A DNA stretch of 64,000 bases from the NCBI RefSeq assembly GCF_905163445.1, contig NC_053200.1:10292001-10356000 (forward strand). The letters run 5' to 3'. The notes under the pieces are model-generated. The model was not told the origin of the DNA and did not search any database. It worked only from the letters and a program-made list of their open reading frames with translations. This stretch comes from Pararge aegeria (taxonomy: Eukaryota; Arthropoda; Insecta; Lepidoptera; Nymphalidae). Positions 55,745 to 64,000 of the stretch are shown here, in pieces (position 1 is the first letter of the stretch; every line of letters begins with the position of its first letter). The position numbers were made by a program, and so were the translations under genes.

Positions 55745-55950
55745 AAGCGGAATTCCTGGTTCGATTGACGGCGGTGGATATTTGGGAATTTATAATTTCT
55801 GAATTTTGGTCTGGTCTGGTGGGAGGCTTCGGCTCTAGCCAGTTACCACCTCCAACAAAAAATACGTTCCGTTAAGCGATTTAGCGTTCCGATACGATGT
55901 CGCGTAGAAACCGTTTGAGGGGTATGGGTAAAACTTAACCATACGCGCAA
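55745..55950 (+). mobile_element. SINE, family A, 3'-truncated
   Basis: CCTGGTTCGATTGACGGC, TGGTCTGGTCTGGTGGGAGG and GATGTCGCGTAGAAACCG are recognisable. The terminal CAGGTTAGCC block is missing. Confidence 0.75.
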
Positions 55951-56617
55951 ACGGTTTTTTTTTTTCGCAAAAAAACGTACGTTTACCTGTAAAATATGAA
56001 TAATTTCATTCATAATTCTCTCTAACGTCACTGAATAAAATAATTTTTCAACATATCGATTTGTTGTCCACATCCCTGTCAGTTGTTTTACGCATCGACT
56101 ATTACGTACTTGGGCACTTAAAATGTCATGTCGAAAAGTTCCAGAAAGCTCCACCTAGACATACTCATTAAACAACGATTGTTAATGTTCGAAAATGTAA
56201 GCTATAACTTCCCCCTTCGAAAAAAAGTCCCGTCGCATTAAGCCTCCTTTAATTGACGGTTAAGTACCTAGCATAATAGAAATAGAGAAGCTTTTAAACT
56301 ATGGATCGCTCGCTCGCTATGATTTACTAGATTTCAATGCAATTACAGTGAGTACCTCCATTCAGGTGTAGCGGCTTGTTCGAGAATGCCATTTACCGGG
56401 GACCCGACGTCAGTCACATTTCAAAAGAAATACTATACCTACCACAAGTACCATACAGTAAAGTGATTTCAAATCAATAGCCCGCAAATCAATGGATTCC
56501 CTCGACGATTTTTTTATGCAGATAAATAAAAAAAGGAAAAACTTCAAAGGAAGTGTGTGCCTTTAACTTCAGCCTGCATAATTAGCAGTTGACAATGCGA
56601 ATAAGTGAATAATAAAC

Positions 56618-56725
56618 AGCGTCGCCCCACTCGGCTGCGCTCGAGATGTTTGAACAGACTCCTCGGCCATCGCGGCGGCGTCTCGTTGCTTACAAGTTAC
56701 GCGTCGCAGGGCAATACGTTAAATG
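56618..56725. other. GC- and CpG-rich patch
   Basis: GCGTCGCCCCACTCGGCTGC to CGCGTCGCAGGGC stands out in AT-rich DNA. A 26-codon frame starts at 56646 but I recognise nothing in it. Could be a promoter or noncoding first exon of a gene beyond the window. Confidence 0.3.
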
Positions 56726-57505
56726 ACTTTTAAACTGGCACTAAAACTAAATGAGAACGGCAAGTAGTTTGTAAACTCAAACCTGATTGGAGCAGCGGTG
56801 AGTGCCTAAACTCAAATCCTTGATTAGGCGTATGTTGCTTCGTTGTGGTCAACTGGTCACCTACTCAGCTCTAGTCTCTAGATTCTATGAAAGAAGAGGG
56901 TTGTGCCCAGCTGTGGGCATTAATAGGCTGAGGGGTGATTGTTATTTATGATAGTTATTTATGCAACTGTTGTGTAATAAGGGGTGAGTATTAAAAGATC
57001 ATATCATCCATTTGGATGATATAATTCTTCATCACATCGGGTGTTTGAATGTTGGCAATAAGCTAACTGTTTCGGAATTTTTTATAGAGGATTTATAGTA
57101 TGAGAGTAGATAAAGAATTTTATAGAAAAACGATATTCTAAGCGTACAGGTGCGGTTTATTACACATTCCCAACAAAAAATGTCGGTAACTTAAATGACG
57201 TTTAGACGTTTGAAATCAATTTATTTTGAAAGGAGTGACAAACACGTTTAAATCGCCAATTTTACAGAGTTGGATATTTGCTGTCAAACGTCACTTTTAT
57301 TTTTTTATTGTATGCAAAAGTTACGTTTGACAACAAAGATCGCGAGACTTGCGACTGTCGCAAGCTTGTTGTGCGATACGTCATCACCCTGCCGACCTGA
57401 ATATTAATTGCTTTTGAAGATTCAAGTTAAGTATTCCGTTATTTATCATTTCTGATAGTGGTTTGCCATAAAGTGTTTTTCCGACTGTCAAAACTACACA
57501 TATAA

Positions 57506-57769
57506 TTATATCGCTAAAAGCACAGGCTGTACTATGTGTAGATAAAATAATAATATTAACTCGTATAATAAGATTTCACTTGTGCTATTACAGAAAAAAA
57601 GGAAAATATCGTCTAGTCTTGAGTGTCTAGACGTAATAACTGATTTGAAAACGTCGATAACTTTTCCTATAATTGTAGGATAAATATTAGTTTTACTCGT
57701 TGACATAATTACGCACCGTTTACTTACGGCGACGCGACGTATCTCAACTAGTTTCCTCCGAGACTGCAC
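57506..57769 (-). other. Weak candidate exon on minus strand
   Basis: An 87-codon frame. An internal ATG at 57706 has A at -3 and opens MSTSKTNIYPTIIGKVIDVF. The region around it is locally CpG-rich (57330-57780). It ends in an AT-rich hydrophobic stretch that looks like intron. No family recognised. Confidence 0.2.
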
Positions 57770-58194
57770 CGACGACTTTGTAATGGCGTTCAGTTGAAAG
57801 AAGGTGTGTCTCAGACACGGTAATTACAATGTCTTTAGATATTCATAAGTACAATTTGTCTAACAAATTGTTATTTCGTAACCCCCCCGGCTTTTAATGG
57901 TTATGTCGGTCCGCTGAGGAATTTCCTTTGTCAGCGAAACGAAACAATGTTGCAATTAGTGTATGAGGTGATTTAAATGCAAATTTTCGCAAATTTTGTT
58001 ACTCTCGATCGCTGTTCCCGTGGAGATAAGTGAGTTGACTTCTCTAGGCGACGAAAATATTTTTTTTTATGTTATGTTGATTTTGGAATCAAAGGGAGCT
58101 GGTAGCCAATCCTTAGCTTCTTTCCAATTGTCTAGGGCTAGATCTTTTTAATTGCTTGCAGTAAGTAAAAATTGATCAGTATACAGTTGTCACC

Positions 58195-58530
58195 ACCCGC
58201 CAACCAGTGGCGGTACTACCATACAAGCCGAAAAGCCGGGCTTGCGTTACAATAAATATCTCTTTTAAATATTTCTCGACTATTCCGAAATTAAATTAAC
58301 AAAATAATTTAAACTTGATAGCAATGAGGATATAAATACAATGTTTTAACTTTTGCTTAATAATGTATATACTCTTTGTCTACTTTACTGCAAGCACTAC
58401 GTTACTCTGGCAGGTAGACTCTGTGGTAGCAACCAGCCGAAAGGCGCGGCGCCGCGCCGAACTATCACTATCGCGCTCTTCGCGTGTCTTCGTACGCGAT
58501 CGGAGGCCCCGCTTTGTCTCGCTTACACTC
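58195..58530. other. GC-rich patch with 16-bp palindrome
   Basis: 58430-58520 is GC- and CpG-rich and contains the perfect palindrome GGCGCGGCGCCGCGCC (58443-58458). The upstream CAGTGGCGGTACTACCAT resembles a hAT-type terminus, but I found no matching right end. Overlapping frames here look like chance. Confidence 0.4.
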
Positions 58531-60304
58531 ATTTGCTTATATGGGGCTTTTATTTTACTGCTCTCTCTCATAGAAATTTCAATGTATTTAGCAGAGACAA
58601 TCTAGATTATTTAATAATTTAGTATGGAGATCAAATGCCAGATTGCGAGTTGGAGGTCGGTTCCTTTGGGAGAGGGGATGAAAGTGTTTGACGATTTTAA
58701 ACCATAACTCCGACAAATTATAACCGATTTAAATAATTATTTTTGTACTTTAGAGGTTATAATATGTGTTTAATTTCACCCAAACTTTGTGTAGATCTGA
58801 TGAATGTGGTTGGAGATAGAGGACAGAACTCCTCAGCAGAAAACCTCATTATAGCCTAGTGATACTGAATACTTTAATTTTTTTTAGAACTAAAACTAAA
58901 TTGAACTCTCTTGATTGTATTTATATCTTTGTAACTACTTTTTGTTTCTTTGGTGTACAATAAAAGTGTATTCATTCATTCATTCATTCATTGAATGCCA
59001 CAAAATCTAACGCAGACGAAGTCGCGGGCAACAGCTAATTTCAAATAAGTAAAACTTTAAAAAAAAATAGAAATAAAATTAAAACAACTGACTCAACAGC
59101 CGTTACGAGTGAATTGACCTTCTGTCTGTCTTTATTTAAAAGTTTTTAATTTTACATTATGTAATATATTTTATACGTTTTTGATTGAATAGTTGCTAAT
59201 TGAATTGGCATGTCCTAAGATGTGATATTAAAATGTTTATTGTTATTTTATGTTTCCTATACCTACTCAGGGTCGAATTTTAATGCCGCGCTCTCCAATA
59301 TTATTATCTTTAATAAAATCCGCGATTTTAAATCCGATATAAAATTTTAATGCTAAAAATGGTATAAAAATGCAACTCTATTAAAATGCATCTAATTAGC
59401 CAAGAATTTTCGTTGGTGTTGCTCGAGCAAAATTTGATTGGAATAATGTTATTGAAAGTCAGAGTTCGAAATTTAAACTTAATTAATCATTATAATGGCA
59501 TCGGCCAAAAAAATGACCAGATACTCTTTTTTTTGTGTAACCACCTACGTCTACCAACTGTTTGTTCTACGAGATCGGCAATCCAACACCTTGGAAGCCC
59601 AAAGTAAATCCACCATTGAAGCTATCCTATTTTTTTTGTAATTATTACTATCAATTACTCGCAGTTTCGTCCGCGTAAAACTCCGGATAAGTTTATTTTC
59701 ATGCCGCAGTCAAAGAATCAGTTCAAGCTTCTCAAAGGCCTATGCAATAATCATTTTAAAAAAACCAACTTGTTTTTACATTTCGTATGGACACTTAACA
59801 ATAATTTGCGCTGCACCTTTTATCCTTTACCACTAAAAAAAGGTAAAGATCGGTCTAAAATAACCTATAAAACCATACACATTGAATGGAAACCACCCAT
59901 TTCAGTACATATTTATATTTATAGTTTTTATATGCCGCCTACATGTGCTTCTCGCATAAATGCTGGTAACATAGTGTACTTCTACAACACATGTCATATT
60001 CAATTACCGTTTTAATACTTGTTCATTTTATATTATGTTTACGTGTTTGAACGCTTTCTATTTTGCACAAAAATGTATATTTAAGACCTTAAAGGTCGCT
60101 CTTTTTAAAAATAACATACAAAAGTGTGTAGCCAAAGCAATATGTTTTTTACGGTCACTTCTTTCCAAACATAAAATTTGAGAAGTGTTATAGCTGCAAA
60201 AAAAAAAATCTTCAAAACTATTTATTAAATAAATAAGAAAAATCAGTACATTTGTTATAATGCTTATAAATTGAATAAAATGTCTGGTATAAATAATAAT
60301 AACA

Positions 60305-60520
60305 AATAAGTATACTCCGACAATACACACATCGTCATCTAGCCCCAAAGTAAGCGTAGCTTGTGTTATGGGTACTAAGATGACTGATGAATATTTTTAT
60401 GAATAATATACATAAAAACTTATAAGTTATGTACAGATAAACACCCAGACACTGAAAAACATTCATGCTCATCACACGAACATGTTCCAGTAGCTGGAAT
60501 CGAACCCGTTGTAGTTATCC
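60305..60520 (-). mobile_element. SINE, family B, 5'-truncated
   Basis: Reversed copy: CACACATCGTCATCTAGCCC, AAAGTAAGCGTAGCTTGTG, AAACACCCAGACACTG and GGAATCGAACCCGTTG (box B complement). Confidence 0.8.
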
Positions 60521-60659
60521 AAAGTTTAATTATTTACCCAATTTAATATACTATTCTACTTTATGATTACTCTAACCTTCTTTTGCATCTAAATACTTGT
60601 AAAAGGTATATCAGTACATATAATTTTGCTCAAATTTGACGTGAGACTGTCTTGACAGA

Positions 60660-60915
60660 GTAGAGCTTTTTGTGACAGAGCTCGACTGGGTAAGTATTAC
60701 CGCCAAGCTGCCTGTGTTTCAGTCTAAAGGGCGTGGTTTCCGGTGTAATTACAGGCAAATGAGGACACCTATGCCCGAATCTATATGGGATTTATAGATT
60801 TAGGATTGTTGCTGGCATGCGAAGTGTTGCTTTATATTAAGGCCAGCAATTCCATTGCCTATCAGATGGGCCATATTCTTGGTCTGTCTATTATTCCTTT
60901 AAAAAAAAAAGGTAA
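60660..60915 (+). mobile_element. Interspersed repeat D, second copy
   Basis: AGCTTTTTGTGACAGAGCTC, TATTACCGCCAAGCTG, AGGGCGTGGTTTCC and GATGGGCCATATTCTTGGTC, ending in a poly-A run. More compact than the copy at 17600. Confidence 0.62.
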
Positions 60916-61834
60916 CCTCATAATATAATGAAAGCAGCATTGAAACATTAGGTTTTAAATCAACATAAAGACTCACGACAAACGCTACCGCGGATCGAAT
61001 TCTCAAGGAACACTCATATTCATATCCGTAACTGCCTAATATATTCATCAGGTCTATATCAAATTAAACAATATTATGATAATTGTTTTTAGTTAATTAA
61101 AAGTACAATTAGGTTCCCTGGACCCCAAACTATCTATAAAACTATGCTATATGACAGTGATTTTTTAAATTTTTTTTTTTAAATTTTTTATTCCACTACA
61201 GTTATATTAAATCCATACTATGCGACATCGTACCGGATCGTAAATCGCATAGCGGCACGGCTTTGTTGGTAACTAGCGACGGAAGCCTCCTAAACAGACA
61301 AATTTCAAACTTATTTAAGGGGGCAGTATCACAAGGTGACTTTGTAGTAAAAAGCAGACTGTCCTGATTCTTAAATGCAGAAACTTGGTAACCGCAACTC
61401 AACTTCGAAGACCTCGTTTATGCACCAGGCATCGTACGACAATAAAATCACTATGTCCCCACAACATTTAAATTGAAACTTTACGATTGTCTTTATCGAC
61501 GTAATATTCACGCGCGATGTGTAAATACTTTGATATCGTCCCGGAATGGGCTCAGACCTACCGTCGGATTTATCTAACTTTTATTGTTTTTTACAGACTT
61601 ACATATAAAAAGCATTTATATGCTTTTGCATATTTGTATTCTCCATGATGCAATCTCCGAAATCTAACGACAAAAGGAGTATTTTGAATTATAAATCCTT
61701 CATCCATAACTTTAGTATGGAGATAGTAATTTTTTAGTTTATCTCCAACGACTGAGGCTAGATTCTCATTTAAGGGCTCCATGAGGGCCTTAAGTCTGCT
61801 ATTACAATAATTGTGTGTAAATGTCAATGGTCGA

Positions 61835-62010
61835 TCAATTGTTAAATTGTAAAATGATGTTGGAAAAGAGCAACTGCTGAGTTTCTTGCCGGCTTCTTCT
61901 CGTTAGAATCTGCCTTCCGAACCGGTAGAGTCACTACAAACACACATACTTGACGTTCAAAAATGCTTATATTAGGCTTACTTGATATTAAATAATTTTT
62001 AATTTTAAAT
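61835..62010 (+). mobile_element. Non-LTR 3' end fragment
   Basis: CTGCTGAGTTTCTTGCCGGC, TTCTTCTCGTTAGAATC and CTTCCGAACCGGTAGAGTC are the conserved stretch just before the tail of a common lepidopteran LINE family. The preceding TTAAATTGTAAAATGATGTT also occurs at 38813. Confidence 0.6.
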
Positions 62011-63889
62011 GACAAAATGTAGGTACTGTTTAAAAATAAAAAGCAACAATATTAAACTTGGTAGGTACCTGTATTGTATAGGTCTATTAAAGTTGTGTTT
62101 ACTTTTCTCCCGACTACAGCAAGTTTTTTTCGTAATTAATTACTATTTAAGAAATAAAATTGTAAACTGCTGATCACTGATGTACATGAACGTGAGCGTG
62201 GTGCAAACTTCTTTGACTATTTGTTTTCTTTATTTTTTTTTCACTTTTACTTTATGTCATTGATCGACCACTGAGGTTACAATTGTAACATCAGACTTGG
62301 GCCGCAGAAGTACTAATGCATCACGTCCAAGACAAATGTGAATACGTCTTTCCAATCAAATGAGACCTGTCATCGTTAAAAAGAAGTAAGTGTTATTGCA
62401 TCTGGTTAAATATTCCCGACGCAGCTTACACTATAACAATAAAATGATATCCTCATGGGCTTTATTAGGTTAGGATAGGTTGATTAAATAATATTGCACA
62501 TTCCGATGCAGAACAAGTACAGTTCGCGATATAGACAAGAATATATTCCTCTACTAGCCATTGCTTAGTGGTTTTGTGTCCGCTTTTAATTTTATTAAAC
62601 ACCGTCGCCAAAGAAAATCTCGTATACTTCTATACTTCTTTTAATATACAACGCGTAACAGAATTACGAAATAATATTTAATGATGCATATGTATATTCA
62701 ATAAGGAATCGCCCTGTAAAAATATTAAATTAAAATAATAATAAATGTTTATTCTTATCATACAAACGAATTCAAAACATTTTAAGTGTTTACTTATGAC
62801 AATCCTATTGAAGATAAAAGGCCGACATAGTGCTATGCGACGCGTATGTAATAAATTGACAAGAGTCATATGATTTTAATTTTGCATGTGATGTTAGGGC
62901 TGTATCTGATTTCTTTCAGTAAAATCTGAAAGTGGTTTACTCAAAAACTATTAGGGGTTCGGTTTAAAAGATAAGACTCAAAGACAGTACATAATGTACC
63001 TCTTAAGCCTGTTAAGTATTATTTCGGTTTTTAATTTACACGTTGTATAAAATTCTCGTGCCATAGGGTTTGTTGCAAAACTCTTCAAAACGGCTTGACC
63101 GATTTATGATTTTTTTATGTTTACATTAATTAGTTCTTTTGGACCAAATTTATTACTTGAATTTTTTTATGATATGTAATCCCAAAAATATCGTAATAAT
63201 ATTCAAATAATATACTTATTGTGTAAAACGAGGGTAAACTCCTTTCCCTGTTGCCGTGCTTTGACAGATGAACCATTTTGTCCCCTGACTATGCTAGCCT
63301 TGCAGTCTAGGGCTAACTTGTAGTGGATTATACGAAATGTCTTTGAGCCAAATTAATTTAGAAAGTCGAGGATTGGTTACCGGAGAGTTGTAGGTTGAAA
63401 TTCCGTCCGTTCCGAAATTTTTATATTGCATTTTTGAAATTTATAAATTTGTTATTTCGTCCAAGTGTAGGTAAAACATTTTAGTAAAAATGATAAAATC
63501 TACGAGTCAATCATTTGGAGTGAGGTACATGGGAATAGCGGGAACATAACGCATTAGCAGTTAGGTAGTTGGCCGGCTCGCGTGTCGTTAGTACATCTGC
63601 ATAGGAATTGCAGTCGTTGCCGGAGTCGGTTTACGACCACTGGCGACCAGTGACCACTCGAACGCGCATGCAAACAATTCCTGATTTTATGTATCAGCGC
63701 CAGTAAAAATAACTATTTCTGAACTGAACGGTTACCTCGTTGGAGTCTTTGTTACGGTACTTTGTGTGTTGGTAAACTTTTATGCCTAGCATTTTATGGT
63801 AGCTAGGTTTAAGCTGGTTTCATATTACACTGCTAAGGTGTCGTCATTAACAACGGTTAAGGGCCCGTGGTGCCACCGATTCAAATATC
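62011..63889. other. No gene seen
   Basis: AT-rich. A small family A SINE-like piece is at about 63275-63335 (GCAGTCTAGGGCTAACTTG). 63570-63670 is CpG-richer (GCCGGCTCGCGTGTCG, CGAACGCGCATGC) but gives no frame I can identify. Confidence 0.4.
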
Positions 63890-64000
63890 ACTTTCTTCAA
63901 CTGCAAAAAAAAACATCGTGAGGAAACCTGCATGCCTGAGTGTTCTTTATAATGTTCTCAACGGCGTGTGAAGTCTACCAATTCGCACTTGGCCAAAGTG
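63890..64000 (+). mobile_element. SINE, family C, cut by window end
   Basis: ACATCGTGAGGAAACCTGCA, TGCCTGAGTGTTCT and TTCGCACTTGGCCAAAGTG, all family C; the tail lies beyond the window. Confidence 0.75.

Noticed and set aside
58206..58620. Further hAT element with CAGTGGCGGTACT terminus
   Set aside because: Only a left end similar to hAT termini is visible; no matching inverted right end or duplication was found.
61202..61827. Minus-strand ORFs of 66 and 78 codons
   Set aside because: No recognisable motif and next to a LINE tail; taken as chance or decayed repeat.
1..64000. CRISPR arrays, bacterial operons, ribosome binding sites
   Set aside because: None seen; the sequence is eukaryotic with introns and SINEs, so these features are not expected.

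Overview
The window looks like lepidopteran (butterfly or moth) nuclear DNA. It is AT-rich, its genes are split by introns with GT-AG boundaries, and it is littered with tRNA-headed SINE copies, non-LTR retrotransposon tails and small MITEs of types common in Lepidoptera. I could run no database search, so family names rest on motifs I can read. Exon boundaries come from splice signals plus phase continuity.

Layout. (1) 1-6600: no certain gene, scattered repeats, and one unexplained minus-strand ORF of 135 codons (5129-5536). (2) 6632-28910, plus strand: a nearly complete dystroglycan gene (Dg) in 18 coding exons, about 1219 residues. The order is signal peptide, cadherin-like (CADG) domain, SEA/S6-like domain, furin-type site, acidic and Thr/Ser/Pro-rich mucin-like exons, two more CADG plus SEA-like units, one membrane helix, and a proline-rich tail ending in a PPxY motif. 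An AT-rich 3' UTR probably runs to about 31.5 kb. (3) 33120-39854, plus strand: ten exons of an AGGF1-like gene (coiled-coil/TQT-rich N-terminus, OCRE, FHA, start of a G-patch); its last exon was not found. (4) 40-64 kb: no convincing host gene. It holds dense SINEs, a 5'-truncated non-LTR reverse transcriptase (47715-49265, minus), RTE-like fragments, MITEs, hairpins and a diverged direct repeat.

The two genes are unrelated in function. Dystroglycan is the membrane receptor linking extracellular matrix to dystrophin. AGGF1-type proteins are modular OCRE/FHA/G-patch proteins of the RNA-processing type. The less expected signals are a third CADG-SEA unit and a GC-AG intron in Dg, four regularly placed TQT motifs in the AGGF1-like protein (possible dynein light chain sites), and several perfect local inverted repeats inside SINE copies that resemble template-switch events.
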